A stretch of DNA of 64,000 nt from the NCBI RefSeq assembly GCF_007558725.1, contig NZ_VLPL01000002.1, forward strand, positions 587,606-651,605, given 5' to 3'. The notes beneath the pieces were generated by a model. The model saw only the letters and a list, made by a program, of their open reading frames with translations, made no database searches and was not told the origin of the DNA. The stretch comes from Fluviicola chungangensis. GTDB taxonomy: Bacteria; Bacteroidota; Bacteroidia; Flavobacteriales_D; Crocinitomicaceae. The first letter of the stretch is position 1. Every line of letters begins with the position of its first letter. Both the position numbers and the translations under genes were made by a program. This document shows positions 38,198 through 47,447 of this stretch, piece after piece.

Positions 38198-39772
38198 ATG
38201 GCAGATGTTAAACCAGCAGAAGTTTCTGCGATTTTAAGAGAGCAATTATCAGGATTCCGTTCGGAAGCTGAATTGCAAGAAGTAGGTACAGTTTTACAGA
38301 TCGGTGATGGTATCGCTCGCGTTTACGGATTGAAAGGAGTTCAATACGGAGAATTGGTAGAGTTTGATGGTGGTTTGCAAGGAATCGCATTGAACCTGGA
38401 AGAAGATAACGTAGGGGTAGTATTATTGGGTCGTTCTTCTGCAGTAAAAGAAGGTGATACTGTAAAACGCTTAAACCGCATTGCTTCTGTAAATGTTGGT
38501 GATGGAATGGTTGGTCGTGTGGTGGATACTATCGGTAATCCAATCGACGGAAAAGGTCCTATCACTGGTCAATTGTATGAAATGCCAATCGAGCGTAAAG
38601 CACCGGGAGTTATCTTCCGTCAGCCGGTAACCGAGCCGCTTCAAACAGGGATTAAGGCTGTTGATGCAATGATTCCGATCGGACGCGGACAACGTGAGTT
38701 GATCATTGGTGACCGTCAAACAGGAAAAACAACTGTTGCAATTGATGCGATCATCAACCAAAAAGAATTTTATGACCGCGGTGAACCGGTTTTCTGTATC
38801 TATGTAGCAATCGGACAGAAAGGTTCAACTGTAGCGGGAATCTATAAAAAATTAGAAGATGCAGGTGCAATGGCTTACACGGTAATCGTTGCTGCAAATG
38901 CTTCTGACCCGGCTCCAATGCAGTTCTATGCCCCTATGACGGGTGCTGCAATCGGCGAGTTCTTCCGTGATTCGGGACGCCCTGCTTTGATCGTATTTGA
39001 TGACCTTTCCAAGCAAGCGGTTGCTTACCGTGAGGTATCCTTGTTACTACGTCGTCCTCCGGGCCGCGAAGCTTACCCTGGTGACGTATTCTACCTTCAC
39101 TCCCGTTTGTTGGAGCGTGCTGCGAAAATCATCGCTGATGATAAGATCGCTGCTCAAATGAACGACCTTCCTGAATCGTTGAAAGGAATCGTAAAAGGTG
39201 GAGGTTCATTGACTGCATTGCCGATTATCGAAACACAAGCGGGTGACGTTTCTGCATACATTCCGACAAACGTGATTTCGATTACGGATGGTCAGATCTT
39301 CCTGGAAGGTGACTTGTTCAATGCGGGTATCCGTCCTGCAATTAACGTAGGTATCTCTGTATCTCGTGTAGGAGGTAACGCACAGATTAAGTCCATGAAG
39401 AAAGTAGCCGGTACGTTGAAGCTGGATCAGGCACAATACCGTGAATTGGAAGCGTTCGCTAAGTTCGGTTCTGACCTGGATGCGGCTACGAAATCTGTTT
39501 TGGATAAAGGTGCCCGTAACTTAGAGATCCTGAAACAAAAAGAAGGAGATCCTTACCCGGTAGAAAAGCAAATTGCAATTATCTATGTTGGGACAAAAGG
39601 ATTGATGCAAAACGTTCCTGTGAATAAGGTAAAAGAGTTCGAAAAAGAATATTTGGACTTCCTGGAAGCAAAACATTCAGATGTATTGGTTCGCTTGAAA
39701 GCAGGAAAATACGAAGATACTGATACTGATGTATTAGGAAGGGTTGCGAAAGAGATCGCTGCGAAATATTAA
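38198..39772 (+). CDS. atpA: ATP synthase subunit alpha
   Basis: 524 residues. The nucleotide-binding P-loop GDRQTGKT is at 171-178, followed by the usual [32 protein letters not shown] region. Alpha subunits alternate with beta in F1 and bind non-catalytic ATP. It is full length. The beta and epsilon genes (atpD, atpC) are absent from this cluster, as is known for many Bacteroidota, where they form a separate operon. A 103-bp gap with an inverted repeat separates it from atpG. Confidence 0.97.
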   Translation: MADVKPAEVSAILREQLSGFRSEAELQEVGTVLQIGDGIARVYGLKGVQYGELVEFDGGLQGIALNLEEDNVGVVLLGRSSAVKEGDTVKRLNRIASVNVGDGMVGRVVDTIGNPIDGKGPITGQLYEMPIERKAPGVIFRQPVTEPLQTGIKAVDAMIPIGRGQRELIIGDRQTGKTTVAIDAIINQKEFYDRGEPVFCIYVAIGQKGSTVAGIYKKLEDAGAMAYTVIVAANASDPAPMQFYAPMTGAAIGEFFRDSGRPALIVFDDLSKQAVAYREVSLLLRRPPGREAYPGDVFYLHSRLLERAAKIIADDKIAAQMNDLPESLKGIVKGGGSLTALPIIETQAGDVSAYIPTNVISITDGQIFLEGDLFNAGIRPAINVGISVSRVGGNAQIKSMKKVAGTLKLDQAQYRELEAFAKFGSDLDAATKSVLDKGARNLEILKQKEGDPYPVEKQIAIIYVGTKGLMQNVPVNKVKEFEKEYLDFLEAKHSDVLVRLKAGKYEDTDTDVLGRVAKEIAAKY

Positions 39773-39775
39773 TTG

Positions 39776-39870
39776 AAAATTGAAAATTGAGAATGTAAAA
39801 GTTGAAAAGGCATTCTCGTCCACAGCGGACTAATGACCTTTTCAATTTTAAAATTTTCAATTCTAAATTA
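39776..39870. repeat. AT-rich inverted repeat between atpA and atpG
   Basis: TTGAAAAGG (39802-39810) pairs with CCTTTTCAA (39837-39845), and weaker complementarity goes on outward in ATTGAAAATTGAGAATG and the ATTTTCAATTC side. GTCC/GGAC forms a small hairpin in the loop. The left arm phrase GAGAATGTAAAAGT is shared with the yebC upstream region (29877-29890). Confidence 0.55.
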
Positions 39871-39875
39871 AAGAT

Positions 39876-40751
39876 ATGCCAAGTTTAAAGGAAATACGAA
39901 ATCGAATTACTTCTGTAGGATCTACCATGCAGATTACTTCTGCAATGAAGATGGTTTCTGCTGCAAAGTTGAAGCGTGCACAAGATGCCATTACACAAAT
40001 GCGTCCTTATGCTGAAAAATTGCAGGAGATCCTGGGTAATTTGACCGCTTCGTTGGATATTTCGGAAAATGCACTGGCTGCTTCACGTCCGGTTAACAAC
40101 GTATTGATTATTGCAATTACTTCCAATCGCGGATTGTGTGGTGGATTTAACAACAATATTATCAAACGCGTGAACCTGGCAATTTCCGAAGAATACGCAA
40201 ATGCAAATATGAGCCTTCTTTGTTTGGGAAAGAAAGCAAAAGATGCATTCAAGCGTTCAGACATGTATTTTGATATTGCCGGAACAGGAATCTCCGAAGA
40301 TATTTTTGCTGACCTGTCTTTTGGAAACGTATCTTTCATTGCAGATTTCGCAATGAAAGCATTCCTTGAAAAGAAGTTCGATAAAGTAGTCGTGATTTAC
40401 AACAGCTTTATCAATGCGGCTTCCCAGGAGGTGAAAGAAGAACAATTATTGCCGATCGTTCCAACGGAACAGAATGACGATAAACAAGCGGGAGATTACA
40501 TCTTCGAACCTTCGAAAGAAGAGATCGTAGAAGAATTGATCCCCAAAACGTTAAAAATCCAGTTGTTCAAAGCATTGTTAGACTCAAACGCATCCGAACA
40601 CGGTGCGCGTATGACGGCGATGCATAAAGCAACGGATAATGCCAAGGAGTTACAGCGTAGTTTAAAATTAAGCTACAACAAAGCCCGTCAGGCTGCTATT
40701 ACGAACGAGATCCTGGAGATCGTTGGTGGAGCGGAAGCACTGAACGGATAA
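39876..40751 (+). CDS. atpG: ATP synthase subunit gamma
   Basis: 291 residues. The N-terminal helix (SLKEIRNRITSVGSTMQITSAMKMVSAAKLKRAQ) and the C-terminal KATDNAKELQRSLKLSYNKARQAAITNEILEIVGGAEAL are the antiparallel coiled coil of the rotor shaft. ITSNRGLCGGFN near 88 is the other conserved block. Gamma couples c-ring rotation to the alpha-beta sites. It is the last gene of the cluster and is followed by a terminator. Confidence 0.96.
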   Translation: MPSLKEIRNRITSVGSTMQITSAMKMVSAAKLKRAQDAITQMRPYAEKLQEILGNLTASLDISENALAASRPVNNVLIIAITSNRGLCGGFNNNIIKRVNLAISEEYANANMSLLCLGKKAKDAFKRSDMYFDIAGTGISEDIFADLSFGNVSFIADFAMKAFLEKKFDKVVVIYNSFINAASQEVKEEQLLPIVPTEQNDDKQAGDYIFEPSKEEIVEELIPKTLKIQLFKALLDSNASEHGARMTAMHKATDNAKELQRSLKLSYNKARQAAITNEILEIVGGAEALNG

Positions 40752-40766
40752 GAATAAGAACAAGAG

Positions 40767-40798
40767 AAGGCTTTCAGGAAACTGAAAGCCTTTTTTGA
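40767..40798 (+). terminator. intrinsic terminator of ATP synthase operon
   Basis: AAGGCTTTCAG (40767-40777) and CTGAAAGCCTT (40782-40792) form an 11-bp perfect stem with a GAAA loop and a T-run, 16 bp after the atpG stop. Confidence 0.93.
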
Positions 40799-41070
40799 TT
40801 GTATGTGTTTCAGCCAATCAAAGACTTCATTCGTTCATTCCAAAGAAGACAGATATGAATGGGAAATAAATACGTGCTGCCGGGGAAAAATCGAAATTCA
40901 ACTGTATGATCTTTGTGGGTGCAATATCATCCCCCGGCTATGACACAGAAGCAGTCAATAGCGTTGTTAAAATGTCCTCAAATTCAGGTGAAACATGAGG
41001 TTGCACTAATACCGCAAATGTTCAATAATAGGATATTATACGAAAGCACCATTTTCTGCGTTATGTCTTT

Positions 41071-41829
41071 ATGAAACAACTGCTTTATATCACTTGCATC
41101 ATTAGCTCACTGACCGGATTTTCACAGGATCAGGAAAAAAAAGGAATTTGTTCTTCAGGAATCAGTTTATTCCATTCAAATGGAGATGACTTTTATGCGA
41201 GCGATCGCTTCTTTGTTGACGGATTCAATACCGATCATGTTTATGAAATAGTCAATTTCACCATTGATTCAACAACCTGGACAGATTCATTGATTTATGA
41301 ACTGAGATTGCCTTTTGGAGATTCCCTCACTTACTCTGCTTCCTGGCATGCAGATGGTATGTGCTACTATTTGGATAGTGCCGATGTCAATTCGTTGGTG
41401 ACAATCCTGAAGGGAATCCCGTTTCCAATTGCGCATAAAGGAGATTATGACATGTCCTATTATTACAATCTCTCCCAAATAGGATATATAAAGGATCCCT
41501 GCCTTTTCAAAATTCAAAGAAGAAACAGTCCGTATAAGTATTTTTTCCGGATCAAATTCTACGACCCCGAAGCTACATTGGAAGGGCCTTATCCTCAAAT
41601 CAGCGATTACATATCGGTTTGGCAGAGCAGCGAAAACACATTGACAGTCCAGGTGAAAGAAGACACATCCTGGGACATCGATTTGTATTCCTTGTCAGGT
41701 CAAACGATTCAAAACAAAAAAATGGAAGGTTCACAGGACCTGGATATATCCCAACTTTCAAAAGGCTGCTACATCGCCCGTATTTCCTCGGAAAAAGGAC
41801 TTGAAAAGCAGTTTAGATTCATCAAATAA
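41071..41829 (+). CDS. secreted protein of unknown function with T9SS sorting domain
   Basis: 252 residues with a signal peptide (about 1-19, cleaved after GFSQ). The middle part (20-175) has no family I recognise; it holds four or five Cys and many aromatic residues (CYYLDSAD, YDMSYYYNL). From about residue 180 the sequence ends as a T9SS type A-like sorting domain (IDLYSLSGQTIQNKK ... LSKGCYIARISSEKG), though the PNP motif is missing. Likely a surface or secreted protein. It is monocistronic, and 274 bp of featureless DNA precede it. Confidence 0.65.
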   Translation: MKQLLYITCIISSLTGFSQDQEKKGICSSGISLFHSNGDDFYASDRFFVDGFNTDHVYEIVNFTIDSTTWTDSLIYELRLPFGDSLTYSASWHADGMCYYLDSADVNSLVTILKGIPFPIAHKGDYDMSYYYNLSQIGYIKDPCLFKIQRRNSPYKYFFRIKFYDPEATLEGPYPQISDYISVWQSSENTLTVQVKEDTSWDIDLYSLSGQTIQNKKMEGSQDLDISQLSKGCYIARISSEKGLEKQFRFIK

Positions 41830-42253
41830 ATAACAGATTTTTAGTAAAAATTTCCTAAAAATCTTCCAAAATAGTGCAGGTTATATACATTTACTTCGTG
41901 AATGTCACATTCGCGATACAGCCCACCGGAATCCGGCCACTTCCCTCAAGCTTCCTATCGGAATAGAAACGTTTCGTCCGCAACGGCGGACGGTACAATA
42001 CTGAAGTGAATCAACAGATAGTAGAAAAATAAGTCAAAGCAGTTTGACCAAACGGATCAGTAAACGAGTCGTTCTGTCAACCTGCCGCCAACGGCGCTCC
42101 CAAGTCGGAATTCATCGTTTTGATGCATGAACTTCTGACGGAGATTGCGTGCTCGAATAAATTGAGTCCGACTGGGAGTTTTGAACGTAGATTCTTCTAA
42201 ATTTGAAAACCGCAAGTAGCGTGCCACACGTATTAATTAAACAATAGAAATCA
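41830..42253. other. intergenic region before the SPFH gene
   Basis: 424 bp. It holds an interrupted inverted repeat CTCCCAAGTCGGA (42097-42109) and TCCGACTGGGAG (42167-42178), a small hairpin GTCCG/CGGAC near 41977-41991, and the -7 box at 42198-42205. No gene or RNA is recognisable. Confidence 0.5.
42198..42205 (+). promoter_or_regulatory. candidate -7 box of SPFH gene
   Basis: TAAATTTG, 48 bp before the SPFH ATG. The 15-mer ATTCTTCTAAATTTG ending here is identical to that before actA. A TTTG at 42180-42183 is only 14 bp upstream, shorter than the usual spacing. Confidence 0.45.
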
Positions 42254-44227
42254 ATGAAAGAAATGTTACTCACTTATTGGTGGATCGGATTAATCGTAAT
42301 CTGTTTGATCCTCTACAAATTTATTTTAAGATTCCTGTTCGGAATGGTTATCGTTCCGGAAGACAGGATCGGCTTAGTTACGAAAAAATTCGTTTTGTTC
42401 GGTGCGAATAAAGAACTTCCGGATGGACGCATCGTAGCAACAAACGGAGAAGCCGGTTTCCAGGCAAAAACACTGGCCCCGGGATTGTATTTCGGCATGT
42501 GGGTTTGGCAGTATGAGATTACGATGGAGCAATTTACAGTTATTCCGGAAGGAAAGATCGGGTTGGTCCTCTCAAAGGACGGTGCCGAAATTCCAACCGG
42601 AAACATTTTGGGCCGCAAAGTGGAATGTGATAATTTCCAGGATGCAAGTATGTTCCTGATGAACAATGGTCAGCGTGGCCGCCAGACAAATTACATTACA
42701 GCCGGTTCATACCGTATCAACACCATGCTGTTCCAGGTTTCGATTACCGAAATGGTTCGAATTCGGGAAAGTATGGTCGGGATCGTCACAACCCTGGATG
42801 GCCGGCCGATCGATTCGGGCGAAATTGCAGGTAAGGCAGTAGAAGGACACAACAACTTCCAGGATTTTGATGCCTTTTTGGAGAATGGAGGAAATCGCGG
42901 ACTTCAGCCTTCTGTGATCTTAGCCGGATCATATAACCTGAATCCATGGGCATTGCAAGTAGAAGAAACGCCAATGACGGAAATTCCGATCGGGTATGTG
43001 GGAGTAGTTATCTCTTATATTGGACACGATGGGAAAGACCTGACGGGAGTTGACTTCAAACATGGAAATATTGTGGAGAAAGGAAGTAAAGGGGTTTGGT
43101 CAGAACCGTTTGGTCCGGGGAAATATCCGGTAAATAAATACACGATGAAAGTGGAATTGGTTCCAACAACGAACCTGGTTTTGAACTGGGCACAGGCGCG
43201 AAGCGAATCACACAACCTGGATAAGAATTTGTCCACGATTACAGTTCGTTCGAAAGATGGTTTCCCATTCAACCTGGATGTTTCTCAGATCATTCACGTT
43301 CCTACCAATGAAGCCCCGAAAGTGATTGCCCGTTTCGGGAACATGGTGAACCTGGTAACACAGGTTTTGGAACCTACAATCGGGAACTACTTCCGCAACT
43401 CGGCACAGGACAGTGATGTGATTGCCTTCTTGTCTACACGTAAAGAAAGACAGGAATCAGCGAAGGAGCACATCAAGAAAGTACTGGATGAGTACAATGT
43501 CAATGCAGTAGATACCCTGATCGGAGATATCGTTCCACCGGAATCTTTGATGAAGACCCTGACAGATCGTAAGATCGCAGAAGAACAAAAGGTGACTTAT
43601 GAGACGCAAAAGCAAGCGCAGGAAACGCGCCAGGGAATGGAAAAGGAAACTGCCATTGCCGATATGCAGAAAGATATCGTAAAAGCACAGCAAAGTGTTG
43701 AGATTGCGGAGCGTACTGCGAATGCAACAGTGAAGAAAGCAGAAGGAGATGCGTCCGGAGTGAAACTCGCTGTTGGAGCGGAAGCGGAAGCAACCAAAAT
43801 GCGTGCATTGGCAGAAGCAGAGGCAACCAGAGCTCGTGCAAAAGCGGATTCCGAAGCGGTGAAATTGAAAGCGGATGCAGAAGCGGAACGCATTTCAAAA
43901 ACCGGTATTGCAGAAGCAAGCAAGATCCAGGCTGTCGGTAAATCTACAGCTGAGGCTTATGAATTGGCAGTGAAAGCTTTGGGTGGTGAAAACTTCACCC
44001 GATACAAAATCACCGAGGAGCTGTCCAAAGGAAACATCAAACTGATTCCGGATGTATTAATCGGTGGAAATGGCCAACAAGGAGGATCCGCAATGGACGG
44101 CCTCTTAGGACTGAAATTGATGGAAATGATGGATCCTGAAAAGAAACAGGTTCCCCGGGAAACAACGAAGTCCGTCAAGGTAGAGAAGCCGAAACCCACT
44201 TCAGGTGGAGAAGAACCGAAAAAATAG
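42254..44227 (+). CDS. large SPFH/flotillin-like membrane protein with repeated modules
   Basis: 657 residues. An N-terminal membrane helix (about 9-31) is followed by a module that seems to occur four times: PEDRIGLV (about 35), PEGKIGLV (about 97), RESMVGIV (about 171) and PIGYVGVV (about 248), each followed by a G-rich turn and, in copies two and three, NFQDxxxFLxNxGxRGxQ and AGSYRIN or AGSYNLN. Then come an SPFH-like domain (about 290-420) and an Ala/Glu/Lys-rich coiled coil (about 440-580) of the flotillin kind. Flotillins organise membrane patches; no partner gene is evident here. The last 60 residues are charged and Pro-rich. The gene is monocistronic. Confidence 0.8.
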   Translation: MKEMLLTYWWIGLIVICLILYKFILRFLFGMVIVPEDRIGLVTKKFVLFGANKELPDGRIVATNGEAGFQAKTLAPGLYFGMWVWQYEITMEQFTVIPEGKIGLVLSKDGAEIPTGNILGRKVECDNFQDASMFLMNNGQRGRQTNYITAGSYRINTMLFQVSITEMVRIRESMVGIVTTLDGRPIDSGEIAGKAVEGHNNFQDFDAFLENGGNRGLQPSVILAGSYNLNPWALQVEETPMTEIPIGYVGVVISYIGHDGKDLTGVDFKHGNIVEKGSKGVWSEPFGPGKYPVNKYTMKVELVPTTNLVLNWAQARSESHNLDKNLSTITVRSKDGFPFNLDVSQIIHVPTNEAPKVIARFGNMVNLVTQVLEPTIGNYFRNSAQDSDVIAFLSTRKERQESAKEHIKKVLDEYNVNAVDTLIGDIVPPESLMKTLTDRKIAEEQKVTYETQKQAQETRQGMEKETAIADMQKDIVKAQQSVEIAERTANATVKKAEGDASGVKLAVGAEAEATKMRALAEAEATRARAKADSEAVKLKADAEAERISKTGIAEASKIQAVGKSTAEAYELAVKALGGENFTRYKITEELSKGNIKLIPDVLIGGNGQQGGSAMDGLLGLKLMEMMDPEKKQVPRETTKSVKVEKPKPTSGGEEPKK

Positions 44228-44246
44228 AATAAACAACAGCAATGAC

Positions 44247-44282
44247 TGCAGTAGGAAAGTGATTGATCGCTTTCCTACTGCA
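44247..44282. terminator. hairpin shared by two convergent genes
   Basis: TGCAGTAGGAAAG (44247-44259) and CTTTCCTACTGCA (44270-44282) form a 13-bp perfect stem with a 10-nt loop. The right arm overlaps the stop codon of the minus-strand gene. No long T-run follows. Confidence 0.7.
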
Positions 44283-45234
44283 TCAACTGAATAGATTGTG
44301 TTATAGTATCTCCATTTGACATAACGACTTTTAGCAGGTAGATACCTTGTTCCAGGTTATTCAGATCAAGATTCAAGGTGTTGCTATTGTTTAAGTTTTC
44401 CAGACTAAATAATGACTGACCATTCAGGTTGTAAATTTCCAGGTATTCAATGGCTTCCGTTGATTGAACGGAAACAAATGTGCTTCCCGGATTTGGAAAA
44501 ACTACAAGACTTAGTGCTGTTTGCGGTTCAAGGGAGAGTGTTTTGGAACAATCTTCAGAATATTCCGGAGGAATGATGGAAGTTTGCCAATCTTCGTAGA
44601 TGTGTTGTGTTCCAACCTTATGACATAGTAAATGAGATTCCTGTTCGAAGACTGGATGAATTGGCGTGTTGAATCCACTGGTGCCACCAACCCCCTCAAT
44701 GACCGAAACATAGGCGGAATCTGATGAATCTGTACCAAGACCCCAGCGTTTGTAATAATTCCCATCAATTAATTGTACGGAATCTTGTGCAAGTACCATG
44801 AGGTTCGGATAATTTAAGTTTGTAGTAGTTTCAGGATAAGGCTGACCGATTACCAAGCTCCCGAAATCATATAGCAGTTCATCTGATTGGCTTGTATTGT
44901 TCCACAGATATACTTTTTTCTGTATGGTATCTTGTCTGAAACAGCCTGTCTCATATGGAATAGGACCACCACCTGAAGTTTGGTTTTGTGAACCGTATCC
45001 ATCGATCCAATCACGCGTACCGTGACTTCCGAATCGAATGTAAGCCTGCCCGTTTATTAGGGTATCTCCCAAGGTATAAACCGCCGAAGTAACTGTTTCA
45101 TGTTCATGAAAACCACCGTAAAGAAATTCTGCCTGGATCCAGGTTGCATCTGTTTCGGGGATAGGACGATAGGCAATTTGAGCCCAACTGCCATTAAGGA
45201 AAATAAGTGCTAATAACAGGGGTAAGACCTTCAT
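44275..45234 (-). CDS. secreted protein with T9SS sorting domain
   Basis: 319 residues, signal peptide about 1-18 (cleaved after SWAQ). The body (20-235) is of no family I know; Gly/Ser/Thr-rich beta-like sequence with single Cys residues (ETGCFRQ, HLLCHKVG) is common to many Bacteroidota cargo proteins. The last 80 residues are a T9SS type A sorting domain: VVFPNPGSTFVSVQS, LEIYNLNGQSLF, LEQGIYLLKVV. It is convergent with the SPFH gene and alone on its strand. Confidence 0.75.
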   Translation of the reverse strand: MKVLPLLLALIFLNGSWAQIAYRPIPETDATWIQAEFLYGGFHEHETVTSAVYTLGDTLINGQAYIRFGSHGTRDWIDGYGSQNQTSGGGPIPYETGCFRQDTIQKKVYLWNNTSQSDELLYDFGSLVIGQPYPETTTNLNYPNLMVLAQDSVQLIDGNYYKRWGLGTDSSDSAYVSVIEGVGGTSGFNTPIHPVFEQESHLLCHKVGTQHIYEDWQTSIIPPEYSEDCSKTLSLEPQTALSLVVFPNPGSTFVSVQSTEAIEYLEIYNLNGQSLFSLENLNNSNTLNLDLNNLEQGIYLLKVVMSNGDTITQSIQLMQ

Positions 45235-45418
45235 AACAATGAACTTGAATTTATTGAATTGATACAGAAATTTAAGAATGGTTGTATTTTAATTGAACTG
45301 TTAAACAAAAGCAAAAATTTGAAGAGGGAGAATACTCGGCTCCTTTTGGTTGATTCGCTAGTAATAATTTAATTTTGCTTTAATCTGCTGGTCATTTCGC
45401 CGGATTTATTTTGTTTGC

Positions 45419-47319
45419 ATGAAATGGCCTCATTGTTTTTTTGGAATCCTCATCCTGGGTATTGGATTGTTGTTGAGTTTCAACGAAGAATCCCCTGCAA
45501 AAGTACAAAAGCTGGATAATCCTGGAAAGTACATTCATGTTCAATTGGATTTGCTGATCAATGAATTGAAAGATTTCAGAAACGATTTGTCTGATTCCGT
45601 CTTATGCTCTGCACATTATTTTAATGCGCGAAAATATTACAAACACATCGAGTTCTTTGTTGAGCATGTTTCACCGGTACAGGCTAAATATCAGATCAAT
45701 GGTGCTCTGGTTCCCAAATTTTCCGAATATGTTCCCGGATCAATAGTAAATCCCTGTGGATTCCAACGTGTAGAGGAAATCTTGTTTTCCGGAGACGAAA
45801 TAGATTCAACGGTCCTGGAAAATGAATTGCTCGATTTGATCAGTGTTTTCCAGGAACTGAAAAATGCCTATCAAACGATTTCGTTAAGCGATCACCTTTA
45901 CCTGGAAATGCTGCAGCTTCAGTTGGTCCGGATAGCGGCAATGAACCTGAACGGTTACGATGCGACGTTTACCAAAACCAATCTGGAAGAAGTGAATGAA
46001 AACCTGGAATCAATGTTACAGATGATCGGGTACTTCCGATTGAAGTTTGGAACGAAAGGCATTCTCAAAAAAAGATTCCGGGATATCCGTGTTGATATTC
46101 AGGAGGCGCAAAAGTTTCTTCGGGAAAATCCCGGTTTTGACGGGTTCAATCGGCTTGAATTCATCAGAACGGATATAAAAAGGATCAACCTGGATCTGGT
46201 ACTTCTTCACCGGGACTTGGGACTTCCGTGGTCCGATCATAAACAGGCACTCCGTTTGAATACCGAACATTTGTTTTCAAAGGGATCATTTAATCCGCAA
46301 TTTTTCTCCATCTATTATTCCGATGAATCTGACTTGGTCAAGCAAGCTGCTTTGGGGAAACTACTCTTTTACGATCCGATACTTTCTGCAAATAATGAAC
46401 GTGCATGCAGCAGCTGTCATCAACCGGATAAGGCATTTACAGACGGATTGAAGACCAGTCTGGCATTCAATAAATCCGGGAATGTAGAAAGAAATGCCCC
46501 GACTTTGATAGATGCCTTGTATCAAAAGGCTTTTTTCTATGATGGAAAAGCTTACCAGTTGGAACAACAGGTTCGCGATGTGGTACACAATGAGCACGAA
46601 ATGGGAGGAAAACTTTCGGATGCCGTTTTAAAATTAAGAGGAAGTGAAGAATATAAAAAGCTTTTTCGCGAGGCATTTGCACGAAAGAAAGACGCCGACA
46701 TTTCCGAGTATGCAATCCAAAAGGCCATCGCCGAATATGAAAAAACACTGATCTCTATGAATAGTCGTTTTGACAGGTACCTGACCGGAGAAAAAGGAAC
46801 GCTGAACCAACGGGAAATCAATGGATACAATTTGTTTGCTGGAAAAGCATTGTGCGGATCATGCCATTTCTTCCCGCTTTTCAACGGAACCGTACCACCT
46901 TATTTTATGGATTCGGAATACGAAATTTTGGGAACTCCCGGAACCAAAGAAAATAAATCACTGGACAAAGACAACGCTTTGAAGTAACAAAAGTTTCCAA
47001 ACAAATGTATGCGTTTAAAACACCTACTGTCAGAAACAGCGAATTGACAGCTCCCTACATGCATCATGGAATTTATTCCGACTTAAAAGAAGTGCTTCAA
47101 TTCTATCAGAAAGGCGGTGGTGAAGGATTTAAATATTCCGTTCCCAATCAAACACTTCCCTTTGATTCATTGCAGCTTAGTAATTCTGAACAAGAAGACA
47201 TCATCCTTTTCTTAAAATCATTGACCGATACTGCAGGACTTGTCCAGCGCCCTTTCAAACTTCCTTCATTCGAATTATCTCCGGATTTAAATTCCAGGAC
47301 CTGGGGTGGAAAATACTAA
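45419..47319 (+). pseudogene. di-haem cytochrome c peroxidase/MauG-like gene, frameshifted
   Basis: The first frame (45419-46987, 522 residues) has an N-terminal membrane anchor, an imelysin-like helical domain (about 30-285, YNARKYY-like and GFQRVEEILFSG) and a di-haem peroxidase domain with CSSCH at 330-334 and CGSCH at 479-483. It stops at 46985. The missing C-terminal part is intact in another frame: FEVTKVSKQMYAFKTPTVRNSELTAPYMHHG, readable from 46978 to 47319. The canonical ending FKTPTxRN-TAPYMH shows that the two belong together, so a small indel lies close to 46972-46978. It is either a real pseudogene or a sequencing error. The intact enzyme would be periplasmic. Confidence 0.85.
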
Positions 47320-47447
47320 GCTTAACTCAATCGTAAAAGGTGTTAACATGGACTTCAAGTGTCGGCAAATGATCTAATGGTTTTTTAATGAGTACACAAT
47401 GATCTGTTTAAATCCTAACAGTTCCTTTGCAATGTAAAAAAGCACTT

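Noticed and set aside
46985..46987. TAA at the end of the peroxidase first frame as a natural stop
   Set aside because: The canonical C-terminal peroxidase segment follows at once in another frame, so the stop results from an indel.
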